From Hymenobacter taeanensis (GTDB taxonomy: Bacteria; Bacteroidota; Bacteroidia; Cytophagales; Hymenobacteraceae): a stretch of DNA of 64,000 bases. Location: the NCBI RefSeq assembly GCF_013137895.1, contig NZ_CP053538.1:2107501-2171500 (forward strand), read 5' to 3'. How positions within the stretch are numbered: position 1 is the first letter of the stretch; every line of letters begins with the position of its first letter. Positions 44,646 to 54,245 of the stretch are shown one piece after another. Below the pieces are notes generated by a model. It ran no database searches, had not been told where the DNA came from, and was given only the letters and a program-made list of their open reading frames with translations. A program made the position numbers and the translations under genes.

Positions 44646-46040
44646 TTACTTCCGCGCTTTCCAGAGCTGCTTAAACGACTTGGGGGCAATCTGCACGGCT
44701 TCCCGGCGCTTGCTCCAGCCGGTTTGGCCCAGCAAGCGGCTCAACACCCAGTTCTTCGCCGACGCAGGAGCTAAATCCCACACCCAGCGCCGTTTCATGC
44801 CGTGCAGCCACAGGGTAATAGCGCGCTGCTCTTCCTTGTCGGAGTGGCCTTCCTGCACACTTTGCTGCCGGTTTTTGAGCAACAGGTTATGAATATTAAT
44901 CTTCACGGGGCACACCGATGAGCAGGCCCCGCACAGGCTGCTGGCAAAGCTCAAGTGCTTGTTTTCGGCCATGCCGCTCAGGTGAGGCGTTATCACTGAG
45001 CCAATGGGCCCCGAGTACGTAGCCTCGTACGTGTGGCCCCCAATGTTCTTGTACACCGGGCACACATTCAGGCAGGCGCCACACCGGATGCAGTGCAGGG
45101 CCTCGCGCTTATCGGGTTGGGCCAGTAGGTTGGTGCGGCCATTATCCAGCAGCACCACAAACATCTCCTCCGGGCCGTCTTTTTCCAGGGGTTGGCGCGG
45201 GCCAGTATAGATGGTGTTGTATACCGTTACCTGCTGGCCGGTACCGCTGGTGCTGAGCAGAGGCCAGAACAGATCGAGGTCTTGCAACCGCGGAATCATC
45301 TTCTCGATGCCCACAATAGCAATGTGGGTTTTGGGGAAAGCCGCCGATAAACGGGCATTGCCTTCATTTTCTGTCACGGCAATAGCGCCGGAATCAGCAA
45401 TCAGAAAGTTGCCACCCGTGATGCCTACTTCTGCTGCCGTGTACTTATCGCGCAACAGGTGGCGGGCCGTGAGTACCAGCTTCTGGGCATCGTCGGTGTA
45501 CTCAATGCCGAGGTGCTTCACGAAGATATCGGCAATATCGAGCTTGCTCAGGTGCATGGCTGGCGTCACGATGTGGTAGGGCCGCTCCCCGTTCAGCTGC
45601 ACAATAAACTCACCCAAATCCGTCTCCACCGACTCAATCCCGTTCTTCTCCAGGTACTTGTTGAGGTGGATTTCCTCAGTGGTCATGCTTTTGGCCTTCA
45701 CTACAGTTCGGGCCTGGCGCCGGGTCATAATCTTCCCGATTTCAAACAGGGCCTCCTCTGCGTTCTGCGCCCAGATGACCTTGCCACCCCGGGCCGTGAA
45801 GTTTTCCTCCCACTGCAGCAGGTACTGATCAAGGTTATTGATAACCTGTGCTTTCAGGTAAGAAGCCCGCGCCCGCGCCAACTCGTGGTTCTCGTAGAAG
45901 CCCAGGCCAGTCTGCACCGCCGCATTGTACTTGCCAATATTGAACCTGATTTTGCGCCGGTGCTCCAGGTCAAATGCCTTGGCATCGGCATCGGCCAGAA
46001 ACTGCTTTGACTTAGTCGGCGAGGGTGAGGTCGGGTTCAT
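44646..46040 (-). CDS. lutB: iron-sulfur lactate utilisation protein LutB
   Basis: About 464 residues from the ATG at 46040. The N-terminal LUD domain (KAKSMTTEEIHLNKYLEKNG, GITGGNFLIADSGAIAVTEN) is followed by two [4Fe-4S] ferredoxin-like clusters, CIRCGACLNVCPVYKNIGG and SSLCGACSSVCPVKINIHN. LutB works with LutA and LutC to oxidise L-lactate to pyruvate. Neither partner is beside it, so they are either elsewhere or this copy acts in another pathway. A TATCTTTG box and a 7-bp inverted repeat lie just upstream. The in-frame start at 46154 adds an unlikely leader. Confidence 0.9.
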   Translation of the reverse strand: MNPTSPSPTKSKQFLADADAKAFDLEHRRKIRFNIGKYNAAVQTGLGFYENHELARARASYLKAQVINNLDQYLLQWEENFTARGGKVIWAQNAEEALFEIGKIMTRRQARTVVKAKSMTTEEIHLNKYLEKNGIESVETDLGEFIVQLNGERPYHIVTPAMHLSKLDIADIFVKHLGIEYTDDAQKLVLTARHLLRDKYTAAEVGITGGNFLIADSGAIAVTENEGNARLSAAFPKTHIAIVGIEKMIPRLQDLDLFWPLLSTSGTGQQVTVYNTIYTGPRQPLEKDGPEEMFVVLLDNGRTNLLAQPDKREALHCIRCGACLNVCPVYKNIGGHTYEATYSGPIGSVITPHLSGMAENKHLSFASSLCGACSSVCPVKINIHNLLLKNRQQSVQEGHSDKEEQRAITLWLHGMKRRWVWDLAPASAKNWVLSRLLGQTGWSKRREAVQIAPKSFKQLWKARK

Positions 46041-46060
46041 GGCAAGGAAAGTGTAGCGCT

Positions 46061-46087
46061 GGCAGGTCAACAAAGATAAAACCTGCC
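46061..46087 (-). promoter_or_regulatory. candidate operator around the lutB -7 box
   Basis: The inverted repeat GGCAGGT (46061-46067) / ACCTGCC (46081-46087) flanks TATCTTTG on the minus strand (46078-46071), 31 bp before the lutB ATG. A repressor bound there would cover the promoter. No regulator gene is adjacent. Confidence 0.35.
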
Positions 46088-46171
46088 GTTGGCAAATAGT
46101 TTCTAGGCCACTTATAGGGGCAACAATGGCCCAGGGCGTAGTTGGGTAGTACACAAGGCCGCCTAAAATTT

Positions 46172-46218
46172 AAAAAAATGTCCTGCTTCGGCTGCGCGGA
46201 CGCCAGATCAAGCAGGAC
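46172..46218 (-). terminator. intrinsic terminator after the first M28 peptidase gene
   Basis: On the minus strand a stem of 9 bp (46218-46210 with 46188-46180) is followed by A then TTTTTTT. It lies 100 bp past the stop of the peptidase gene ending at 46319 and before the lutB start. Confidence 0.65.
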
Positions 46219-46318
46219 GAGCTGTTTCCTGCCAGCCACAAACAAGACCGCTCATCCCTCTACAGCAAGGAATAAGCGGCCATTTTTGTGGCTGGTAGTA
46301 ACCTCGGCTACCACAGCT

Positions 46319-47944
46319 TTACTTCACCATCACGGCTGGCCGCCGGGGGCGGTTGGCCAGGTCCCAGGCGGTGTAAAAAACCAGGCGGGCCCGCTGTTCC
46401 AGCTTATCAAATTCAATTTGCTCCACATCGTCGGTGGCTTTGTGGTAGTCCTGGTGTAGGCCACTGGTATAAAAGATGACGGGGATGCGGTGCTTGGCGA
46501 AGTTGTAATGGTCGGAGCGGGTATAGAGTTGCTCAGGGTCGTTGGGCTCGTTGTATTTGTAGTCGAGCTTTAGGTGCGTGTAGCGCTTGTTGGCGGCCTC
46601 ATTCAGGGCATGCAGCTCCGGGCTGAGCCGATCGGAGCCGATGACGTACACATACTCACTCTTGCTGTTATGGCGCGGGTCGGTGCGGCCCACCATATCA
46701 ATGTTCAGGTCGGCAATGGTGCTTTGCAGCGGTACTACGGGGTGGCTGGTGTAGTACTCCGAGCCGAGGAGGCCCTTTTCTTCGCCCGTGTTCAGCAGAA
46801 ACAGAAGGCTACGTTGAGGGCCTTGCCCCGCAGCTTTGGCCTGGGCAAACGCCTGCGCCAGGGCCAGCACGGCACTGGTGCCTGAGCCATCATCGTCGGC
46901 GCCGTTATAAATGGTGTCGTGCTGAGTACCCAGGTGGTCATAGTGAGCGGAAATCACCACGAGCTCGTCTTTTTTGGTGGTACCCTCCAGCAAGCCCAGT
47001 ACATTCTCCGAGGTTATTGCCTCCTGCTTTTGCGGAATAGAAAACGTAAATGGCACCGGTTGCAGCGGCTTAGGCGGCTTGCCCGTGCTGTAGCTGCTGA
47101 GCACGTAGTTCTGCAGAGCCTCAACCTTGGCGCCCAACATCGCGAGGCCTAAATCAAAAGACGTAATGTACAGGCTGATTCCTTCCGGGGGTGTTTCCGC
47201 CAGCGTGCGCTCATCCTGCGGCACTGGTGCGGCCAGCGCAAAGGCAGGTTCTGCCAGCTCTTCGGTTATCGGCGCGCCCATGGCTTCAAATTGGGTGGTG
47301 CCGGCAAACGTGATAACCACCACGCTACGGGCGCCTTTGTCGCGGGCCAGGGCTGCCTTACGGTAGCCAGAGCCCCAGGAGCTTTCCTGCGAAGAGCCTG
47401 AAAGTAGGTAATGACCACGGCCATCGGTGGGCTCACCCTGCAATACCAGCACATCCTTGCCGCGCACATCAGGCTGAGAAGCGTAGTCGTTGTAACGGGC
47501 CGTTTCAATGCCAAAACCCAAAAACACCGGGTCGGCGGCGGTAGGCGTAGTGAAAGGAGAAATGCCAAACCCGATAAAGTCGCGCATCAGGTCAAAGTAG
47601 CGCCCATTGATGCTGATGGATGCGTACCCGTTCGGAGTGGTTTTCACCAGCCCAAACGACTGCAGGTAGGGGTTGCTGGCGTCGGTTACTGGGCCGCGTA
47701 GGCCTAAACTGGCAAACTGCTGGGCAATGTATTCAGCTGCTTTTTTCTGACCAGGTTGCCCCGTTTCGCGGCCCTGGTAGGCATCAGAGGCCAGTTCCGT
47801 GAGGTGGCGCCGCAGAGTGGAGGCAGTGATGGTGGTGGCAAAGCGTACGGCCGGATCAGTGGCAGCCGCAGCGGGTGCGCCCTGGGCCCACGCCCCAGGT
47901 GCAGCGTAAATAATACTTATAACGAGTAGTAAAAATCTGTTCAC
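46319..47944 (-). CDS. secreted M28 family metallopeptidase (paralogue A)
   Basis: About 541 residues starting at GTG 47944, which gives a clean signal peptide (NRFLLLVISIIYAAPGAWAQ). The in-frame ATG at 48052 would add 36 Cys-rich, implausible residues. A protease-associated-like domain occupies the middle. The M28 dizinc site is visible in ISAHYDHLG, NGADDDGSGTSAV, NTGEEKGLLGSEYY, IADLNIDMVGR and SDHYNFAKHRIPVIFY. Such enzymes are aminopeptidases or carboxypeptidases of the periplasm or surface. It is closely related to the gene upstream (48094-49779), with matching motifs and ending FYTAWDLANR, so the pair is a tandem duplication. Confidence 0.88.
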   Translation of the reverse strand: MNRFLLLVISIIYAAPGAWAQGAPAAAATDPAVRFATTITASTLRRHLTELASDAYQGRETGQPGQKKAAEYIAQQFASLGLRGPVTDASNPYLQSFGLVKTTPNGYASISINGRYFDLMRDFIGFGISPFTTPTAADPVFLGFGIETARYNDYASQPDVRGKDVLVLQGEPTDGRGHYLLSGSSQESSWGSGYRKAALARDKGARSVVVITFAGTTQFEAMGAPITEELAEPAFALAAPVPQDERTLAETPPEGISLYITSFDLGLAMLGAKVEALQNYVLSSYSTGKPPKPLQPVPFTFSIPQKQEAITSENVLGLLEGTTKKDELVVISAHYDHLGTQHDTIYNGADDDGSGTSAVLALAQAFAQAKAAGQGPQRSLLFLLNTGEEKGLLGSEYYTSHPVVPLQSTIADLNIDMVGRTDPRHNSKSEYVYVIGSDRLSPELHALNEAANKRYTHLKLDYKYNEPNDPEQLYTRSDHYNFAKHRIPVIFYTSGLHQDYHKATDDVEQIEFDKLEQRARLVFYTAWDLANRPRRPAVMVK

Positions 47945-48093
47945 GGCGCAGGGTAGCAGTAAAGAAAAGGGCACAAAAAAGCTGCCATTCGGGGCCTGCG
48001 ATAAAGCTTTGTTGCAACGCGTTGTGCAGCACAACCTCGTTCTGGCAAACACTAGCCTCGCAGCACCCCAAATGACAGCTTTCTACAGATTAC

Positions 48094-49779
48094 TTACTTT
48101 TTGTTTGAGTCAACGATGATACGCTTGTCGCGGTTGGCGAGGTCCCAAGCGGTAAAGAACACCAGGCGGGCGCGCTTCTCCATCTTCGGAAACTCAATTT
48201 TCTCTACTTCATCTCCGGGGCCGTGGTAGTCATCGTGCACGCCATTGAAGAAGAAAGCCACCGGAATCTTGTGCTTAGCAAAGTTGTAGTGGTCGGAGCG
48301 GTAGTAGAAGCGGTTCGGGTCTTCCGGGTCGTTGTAGCGGAAGTCGAGGTCCATTTGGGTGTACTTCTGGTTGGCGCCCTGCAGAATGGTGTGCAGCTCC
48401 GAGGAGAGCTTATCAGAGCCAATCACGTACACATAGTCCCCTTTGCCTTCGTGGTCTTTGTCGGTACGGCCCACCATGTCGGTGTTCAGGTCAGCAATAG
48501 TGCTTTCCAGCGGAATAACGGGGTGGTCGGTGTAGTACTCTGAGCCCAGCAGGCCTTTTTCCTCACCCGTTACCGTCAGGAACAGGATGCTACGGCGTGG
48601 GCCATGGCCTTCTGCCTTTGCTTTGGTAAAGGCCTGCGCCATTTCCAGCACCGTAACCGTGCCCGAGCCATCGTCGTCGGCACCGTTGTTTACCTCGCCG
48701 TTGATAATGCCAATGTGGTCATAGTGCGCTGAGAGCACCAATACCTCATTTTTCAGGTCAGAGCCTTCCAGGAAACCCAGCACATTTTCGGTGGTGAAGT
48801 CTTCGTGCTTCTTGGGCGCTTTCAGCAGCACGTTAGCCGGCTTGAAGCTGCTGGCCGCGGGCTTGCCGGTCTTACCGGCAGCAGCCGTGTACTTAGTTAC
48901 GCTGGCAGCGGTGGTGCCCAGCATTTTGTAGCCCACCGCCGGCGACACGAAGAAAGCTGTAGTGCGGGGTGCCTGCTGTGCATCTTTGAAGGTGATACTG
49001 GGCCGGCTGATGTACGGCGTCATGCGGGCCGCCAGCTTCTCGAAGTTGCTGTTGGGGTTGAAGTCCACAAAGAACACCGAGCGGGCGCCTTTCTGAGAAG
49101 CCAGTGCAGCTTTGGCCCGGTAGTCGGTGCCCCATTTGCTGGGCTGCCCGTCTTTGCCAAGCACCGCCGTGCCTTTGTCATTCATAGGCTCACCCAGCAG
49201 AATGATCAGGTCCTTGCCCTTCACATCGCCTAGGCCACTATAGTCGGAGTAGCCGTCTTGCTCAATGCCGTAGCCCGCAAATACCGGCTGAATGGCAGCT
49301 TCGTTCTGGAAGGGGGAGTTGCCGGCACCATAGAAATCGGTCAGCCACTTGTAGGTTTGACCGCCTACTTTCAGAGTAGCGCCATCCGCCCAGGTGCTGC
49401 GCTCCATGGTGAAATGCTGCAGGTACGGGTTGTCGGAACCCTGCACGGGGCCAGTGAGACCTAGCGCCTTAAACTGCTGGCTGATGTAGTCAGCCGCCAT
49501 CTTCTGGCCCTTTTCGCCAGTTTCGCGGCCTTCGTAAGCATCCGAGGCGAGAATGGAAAGATGCTGGCGCAGGTCGGCCTGGGTAATAGTTTGGCCGTAG
49601 TTCAGAGCCCAGTCGGCATCTACCGGAGCCTGCTTAGTGGGCTCAGGAGTGGCTACTGGTGCCTCCGTCTTGTGTTTGCGCTTCGTCTTAATTTTAATCT
49701 TCTCGGGGGCCTCTTGGGCCACCGCCGAAGTCATGCAGCTAGCCGCGAGCAGCAGAGCTAGGAGGGAGGGTTTGTACAT
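48094..49779 (-). CDS. secreted M28 family metallopeptidase (paralogue B)
   Basis: 561 residues with a signal peptide (LLALLLAASCMTSAVAQ). A Lys/Thr-rich linker (KIKIKTKRKHKTEAPV) precedes the start of the conserved part (ILASDAYEGRETGEKGQKMA). M28 motifs are LSAHYDHIG, NNGADDDGSGTVTV, TGEEKGLLGSEYYTDHPV, IADLNTDMVGR and SDHYNFAKHKIPVAFFF. It differs from paralogue A mainly in the N-terminal linker and central domain. It lies 149 bp upstream of paralogue A on the same strand. The substrate is not known. Confidence 0.9.
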   Translation of the reverse strand: MYKPSLLALLLAASCMTSAVAQEAPEKIKIKTKRKHKTEAPVATPEPTKQAPVDADWALNYGQTITQADLRQHLSILASDAYEGRETGEKGQKMAADYISQQFKALGLTGPVQGSDNPYLQHFTMERSTWADGATLKVGGQTYKWLTDFYGAGNSPFQNEAAIQPVFAGYGIEQDGYSDYSGLGDVKGKDLIILLGEPMNDKGTAVLGKDGQPSKWGTDYRAKAALASQKGARSVFFVDFNPNSNFEKLAARMTPYISRPSITFKDAQQAPRTTAFFVSPAVGYKMLGTTAASVTKYTAAAGKTGKPAASSFKPANVLLKAPKKHEDFTTENVLGFLEGSDLKNEVLVLSAHYDHIGIINGEVNNGADDDGSGTVTVLEMAQAFTKAKAEGHGPRRSILFLTVTGEEKGLLGSEYYTDHPVIPLESTIADLNTDMVGRTDKDHEGKGDYVYVIGSDKLSSELHTILQGANQKYTQMDLDFRYNDPEDPNRFYYRSDHYNFAKHKIPVAFFFNGVHDDYHGPGDEVEKIEFPKMEKRARLVFFTAWDLANRDKRIIVDSNKK

Positions 49780-49930
49780 ACGTTGGGCTATTGGGGCTTG
49801 GGAACTTAGGCGGTTGAGTAGTGAGTGGCCTAGGAAATAGGTGTATTAAGGTCGCGGGGCTCAGAGCTTGGTTGCTATCCTGGAAAATAAAACGTCAGAA
49901 AATTAACCAAGTCCCTACACCATCAGGTTC

Positions 49931-50410
49931 CTAAGACCCCATGATCAGCACCGAGGCATAGGCTGCTACGCCCTCGCGGCGCCCCACAAAGCCAAGCTTC
50001 TCGGTAGTGGTGGCCTTAATGCTGATGTCGTTTTCTGCAATGCCCATTACCTCAGCCAGCACGCGTTGCATCTGCGGAATGTGGGGGTTCACCTTGGGTG
50101 CCTCCAGGCAAATCGTAGAGTCGATGTTGGAGATGCTGTAGCCGCGCTCCGTGAGCAGGCGCACCACCTCGGCCAGCAGGCGCTTGCTGTCAATGCCTTT
50201 GTATTGCGGGTCGGTGTCGGGGAAGTGGAAACCGATGTCGCGCAGGTTAGCGGCGCCCAGCAGCGCGTCGCAGATAACGTGAATGAGCACGTCGGCATCG
50301 GAGTGGCCTAGCGCGCCGTGGGTGTGCGGAACCTGAATGCCGCCGAGCCAGAACGGCAAACCTTCCTTGAGTTGGTGAACGTCGTAGCCGAAGCCGGTAC
50401 GGATTTTCAT
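49931..50410 (-). CDS. ispF: 2-C-methyl-D-erythritol 2,4-cyclodiphosphate synthase
   Basis: 159 residues, normal length. IspF closes the cyclodiphosphate ring in the MEP pathway to isoprenoids. Zinc-binding residues are in GYDVHQL (Asp10 and His12) and HSDADVLIHVICDALLGAAN; DIGFHFPDTDPQYKG and ATTTEKLGFVGRREGVAAYA complete the signature. A trimer with active sites between subunits is the known form. Stands alone on the minus strand, divergent from tetR. Confidence 0.96.
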   Translation of the reverse strand: MKIRTGFGYDVHQLKEGLPFWLGGIQVPHTHGALGHSDADVLIHVICDALLGAANLRDIGFHFPDTDPQYKGIDSKRLLAEVVRLLTERGYSISNIDSTICLEAPKVNPHIPQMQRVLAEVMGIAENDISIKATTTEKLGFVGRREGVAAYASVLIMGS

Positions 50411-50579
50411 AGAGGCAAAAGTTTGGAGAACAGAGCAGCAAGGTACGCCAACGCCGCGGACCAGCCCATACCAGCCGGCAAGGCAAAAAAAGTTGACGTT
50501 GGCTAAAGTATTAGGTGCGGCTAATCGTCAGGAAGAAGGGGGAACTATCTGTAGCCAATATTTGATAGCAAAATACTAA

Positions 50580-50609
50580 TGGAAACTTAGGAATCATTTA
50601 AAGTTTCCA
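50580..50609. promoter_or_regulatory. candidate TetR operator
   Basis: A perfect 9-bp inverted repeat TGGAAACTT (50580-50588) / AAGTTTCCA (50601-50609) with a 12-bp spacer lies 3 bp before the TACCTTTG box. Its position suits autoregulation by the TetR protein and control of the pump genes. Confidence 0.55.
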
Positions 50610-50612
50610 TAG

Positions 50613-50620
50613 TACCTTTG
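50613..50620 (+). promoter_or_regulatory. -7 box of the tetR/efflux operon (TACCTTTG)
   Basis: Exact TAnnTTTG match 10 bp before the tetR ATG at 50631, just after the candidate operator. No TTG at the ideal 19-bp distance. Confidence 0.5.
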
Positions 50621-50630
50621 CCTCGAAGTC

Positions 50631-51245
50631 ATGGAAGTGAAAGATAGAATCCTGCAAGCCGCCCTGGGCCTTTTTACCCGCAACGGCATCAAGAGCGTGT
50701 CAATGGATGACATTGCCACGCATTTAGGCATCTCCAAGAAAACCCTCTACAAGTGGTTTGAGAACAAAGACCAGATTGTATCGGCGGTTATTGCCAGCCA
50801 CCTGAATGGGGTACAAGGGGAGTGCGAAGGCATCATTGGCAAAACCCAGAACGCGGTAGATGAGATGGTGCAGATGATGGACTGGGCCGAACGCCAGTTC
50901 GCGGAGGTTAACCCCAATGCCATTCACGATCTGCGCAAATACTACCCCGAGGCCTGGAGCCTGTTCCACGCCCACAAGAACAATTACATCCTGACCCAAA
51001 TCCAGGATAACCTGCGCCGCGGAGTAGCCGAAGGGCTCTACCGCGCCGACCTGGACATTGAAGTGCTCTCGCGCCTGCGCCTGGCCCAAATAGATATCCT
51101 CTTCGATTATACCCTGTTTCCGCCCACCCAGTTCAAGCACGGGCGCGTGCAAACGGCTTGCAGCGAGCATTTTCTGTTGGGAATGGTCACGCTGAAAGGC
51201 CACAAGCTAATTAATGAATACCGTCATGTGACGGAAGAAGAATAA
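50631..51245 (+). CDS. TetR/AcrR family transcriptional regulator
   Basis: 204 residues. The N-terminal helix-turn-helix is typical: ILQAALGLFTRNGIKSVSMD, DIATHLGISKKTLYKWFENK. The C-terminal ligand/dimer region is not conserved with any known sensor I recognise. The TolC-like gene starts 29 bp after the stop, so it very probably controls and is co-transcribed with the tripartite RND pump. A 9-bp inverted repeat before its start is a likely binding site. Likely ligand: an exported compound, unidentified. Confidence 0.92.
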   Translation: MEVKDRILQAALGLFTRNGIKSVSMDDIATHLGISKKTLYKWFENKDQIVSAVIASHLNGVQGECEGIIGKTQNAVDEMVQMMDWAERQFAEVNPNAIHDLRKYYPEAWSLFHAHKNNYILTQIQDNLRRGVAEGLYRADLDIEVLSRLRLAQIDILFDYTLFPPTQFKHGRVQTACSEHFLLGMVTLKGHKLINEYRHVTEEE

Positions 51246-51274
51246 CCGCTCCCGACACCAGAGTTTGTTTCCAT

Positions 51275-52969
51275 ATGAAAAAGAACCTCCGCGTTTTGCT
51301 ACTGGCCGCCGGGCCGGGCCTGCTGGCCCCCGCCGGTGCTACCCTGGCGCAAACGCCCACGGCCGCCCGGCCGGCATTGAGCAACCAGTCGGCTGTAGTC
51401 GACAATATGCCCTTGTCGCTGCAGCAAGCCATTGAGTACGCAATTAAGAACAAGTCGTCGTTGCTGGCTACGCGCCTGGCTGAGCAGACAGCCAAGGCCC
51501 GCGTTGGGGAAATTAAATCGGCTGGTTTGCCACAGGTGAACGTAGCGGCCAACCTAGCCGACAACTTCAAGCTGCAAAAAAGCTTGGTTGACTTTGGTTC
51601 GTTGGGAGGTGGAAGCTCAGCTACTACCCTTACGCAAGCGGATATTGCAGCAGCCCAGAACGGGCAGACTGTAAATCTGGGCACGGTTACTTTGCCCTCA
51701 GAGCCCGTGCCCCCACAGGCCTTTGCCTTTGGCTTGCAGTACGCCGGCAATACCAGTGCCTCGGTATCGCAGCTGCTGTTTGATGGCTCTTACCTGATTG
51801 GCCTGAAGGCCGCGAAGGTGTACGAGCAGCTAGCCCAGAAGCAAACCCAACAAGCCGAAATTGATGTGGTAGAGCAGGTAAGCAAAGCCTACTACAGCAC
51901 GCTGGTAGCGCGCGAGCGGCTGCAGCTGCTGAGCCGCAATGTGCAGCGCCTCGACACCATTCTGTTTCAAACCAACCAAACCTTCAAGGCTGGTTTTGCT
52001 GAGAAGCTGGATGTGCAACGCCTGCAGGTGCAGCGCAATAACCTGGTAGTAGAGCAGCAGAAAGCCCAGCGCCTCACGGAGCTGAGCGTGGCTCTACTCA
52101 AATTTCAGATGGGCTTGCAACAGGAGCAAACCGTGCAGCTCACTGACTCGCTCAGTGCAGCAGTGATTGATGCCGGGGCGCTCCGCCAGCGCTTAGGCGT
52201 GGCCAGCCCCACAACGGGTGGTGGGGTAAGTGGCCTAGCAGGTGTGCCTACTGCCCCCGCTCCCACTTCGGGCAACGGAGCCGAGCAGGCGCGCCAAGAC
52301 CAGCAAACCGCGCTTAGCGGGGCCCGGGTTGGGCAGCTGGCCGCTGCCTTCAACTATAATAACCGCATTGAGTTTAGCACCCTGGAAACTCAGCAGGCGT
52401 TAGCTGGCCTAGACCTGGCTAACCGTCGGGCCGGGGCTTACCCCCGGCTGGTGGCTACGGCCGCCTACGGTTTCTCGGGGTCGGCTAAAACGGCCGGTAA
52501 CCTGTTTGCCTTCCGGGGCCCCGACTCGCGCGCTTCTAATGGCTTCCCCAACCAAAACTGGTTTGGTTTCGGCAACGTGGGCCTAAGCCTGCAGATTCCG
52601 GTATTCGACGGGTTCCGTCGTAAGTACCAGGTGCAGCAGGCGCGCATTGCGCAGCAAACCATTGAGAAAGGCTTTGAAACCCTGCGCCAGAGCATCGACT
52701 TACAAGAAGCGCAGAGCCGCACTACCCTTGTTAATGCCCTGGATGTGCTGGATAACCAAAAGGCCAACCTGGAGCTGGCCGATGAAGTGGCCCGCGTATC
52801 GCGCATCAAGTTCAAGGAAGGCGTAGGCTCTAACATTGAAGTGGTTACGGCCGAAACTTCCCTCCGCGAAGCCCAGACCAACTACTACGCTGCCCTTTAT
52901 GATGTGCTGGTGGCTAAAGTAGACCGCGACAAGGCTACGGGTGAACTGTATAACCAAGCCAAAAAGTAA
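51275..52969 (+). CDS. TolC-family outer-membrane efflux protein
   Basis: 564 residues with a signal region ([20 protein letters not shown]). The TolC fold is seen as two repeated long helical hairpins and barrel strands: [20 protein letters not shown] opens the first half and [20 protein letters not shown] the second, ending [18 protein letters not shown] Gly/Pro/Thr-rich insert of about 60 residues (around residues 300-350) interrupts the two halves and is unusual in length. Forms the outer-membrane exit of the pump encoded by the next two genes. Confidence 0.93.
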   Translation: MKKNLRVLLLAAGPGLLAPAGATLAQTPTAARPALSNQSAVVDNMPLSLQQAIEYAIKNKSSLLATRLAEQTAKARVGEIKSAGLPQVNVAANLADNFKLQKSLVDFGSLGGGSSATTLTQADIAAAQNGQTVNLGTVTLPSEPVPPQAFAFGLQYAGNTSASVSQLLFDGSYLIGLKAAKVYEQLAQKQTQQAEIDVVEQVSKAYYSTLVARERLQLLSRNVQRLDTILFQTNQTFKAGFAEKLDVQRLQVQRNNLVVEQQKAQRLTELSVALLKFQMGLQQEQTVQLTDSLSAAVIDAGALRQRLGVASPTTGGGVSGLAGVPTAPAPTSGNGAEQARQDQQTALSGARVGQLAAAFNYNNRIEFSTLETQQALAGLDLANRRAGAYPRLVATAAYGFSGSAKTAGNLFAFRGPDSRASNGFPNQNWFGFGNVGLSLQIPVFDGFRRKYQVQQARIAQQTIEKGFETLRQSIDLQEAQSRTTLVNALDVLDNQKANLELADEVARVSRIKFKEGVGSNIEVVTAETSLREAQTNYYAALYDVLVAKVDRDKATGELYNQAKK

Positions 52970-53063
52970 GGCAGCATGCAGAAGCCGGATGTTGGAAGCT
53001 GGCCCCTGCAGTACAAGCACTGTTTCTCTTCCAGCGCAAAACTCTTTGCTACTCATTTCACTC

Positions 53064-54182
53064 ATGAAATACGTTACTTCTGCCTTGTTACTGACTTTGG
53101 GCCTGATGACCGCTTGCGGCGACAAAGACCCCAAGGCTGAGCTGGCCAAGCTGAAACAGGAACAAGCCGCTAACCAAGCTAAAATTGCCGCGCTGGAAGC
53201 CAAAACCGGCGCCAACGACTCGTCGGCGGTAATAACCACGCCCGTATCTGTAATTAAAGTAGCCCCCGAAAGCTTCACGAGCTACCTGGAGCTGCAGGGC
53301 CGCGTAGATTTTGACCAGAACGCTACCGTGGGCGCCCGGGCTGCCGGCACACTCACCAGCCTGCGCGTGCAGCGCGGCGACAACGTGCGCAAAGGCCAGG
53401 TGCTGGCTACGGTAGATGCCTCCATCCTCGACGCCAATATTGCGGAGCTTCGCACTCGCATGGATCTGGCTCGGGTGGTATTTGAAAAGCAAGAGCGCCT
53501 CTGGAAACAGGAAATTGGCACCGAGATTCAGTATCTGCAAGCCAAGAACAACTACCAGGCCCTGCAGCGCAACATGGCTACACTTAACCAGCAGCGTGCC
53601 CTTTATAATGTAGTAGCACCCTTCAGCGGTACCGTTGATGATGTGCTGCCCAAGCTGGGCGAAACTGTTGCTCCGGGTGCTCCGGTAGTAAAGCTGCTTA
53701 GCAGCGGCAGCACCGGCAAAATTGTGGTTGATGTGTCAGAGGCCTACGCTTCCCGCATCAAGGTTGGAGACAAGGCTCTGGTTACCATTCCTGACCTAGG
53801 CCAGGAAGAGATACCCGCCACGGTTCGTGTGGTGACCAGCACTATTAATCCCACCAGCCGCACGTTCACTACGGAGCTGCGCCTGAACAGCAACAAGGCG
53901 GGCCAACTGCGCCCCAACATGGTGGCCAATGTGCGCATTCAAAACTATAACCAGCAGAGCGCTACCGTACTGCCGGTTGACTTGGTGCAGAAGGATGAGC
54001 AGAACAGCTACGTGCTGGTAGTAGGTGACAAAGGCGGCCGCAAAGTGGCGGCTAAGCGCGTCATCAAAACCGGCAACACCTACAATGGCAAAGTAGAAGT
54101 AACCAGTGGCCTACAGGCCGGCGACCAGGTTATTTCTGCCGGTTACCAGAATTTGAATGAAGGCCAGGCGGTTAGCCTATAG
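53064..54182 (+). CDS. RND efflux periplasmic adaptor (HlyD/MFP family) lipoprotein
   Basis: About 372 residues from the ATG at 53064. A lipoprotein signal ends at lipobox LMTAC. A short coiled coil ([20 protein letters not shown]) follows, then the adaptor start [20 protein letters not shown] and the lipoyl-type motif [20 protein letters not shown]. The beta-barrel region includes [20 protein letters not shown]. This part bridges the inner-membrane permease and the TolC-like protein. The in-frame start at 52941 would hide the lipobox. Confidence 0.94.
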   Translation: MKYVTSALLLTLGLMTACGDKDPKAELAKLKQEQAANQAKIAALEAKTGANDSSAVITTPVSVIKVAPESFTSYLELQGRVDFDQNATVGARAAGTLTSLRVQRGDNVRKGQVLATVDASILDANIAELRTRMDLARVVFEKQERLWKQEIGTEIQYLQAKNNYQALQRNMATLNQQRALYNVVAPFSGTVDDVLPKLGETVAPGAPVVKLLSSGSTGKIVVDVSEAYASRIKVGDKALVTIPDLGQEEIPATVRVVTSTINPTSRTFTTELRLNSNKAGQLRPNMVANVRIQNYNQQSATVLPVDLVQKDEQNSYVLVVGDKGGRKVAAKRVIKTGNTYNGKVEVTSGLQAGDQVISAGYQNLNEGQAVSL

Positions 54183-54245
54183 GTTGGTTGCCGGCTTCCC
54201 TAGAGTAGGCAGGCGCCCCGCACCAGAACGTCAAAACCAGAACTC

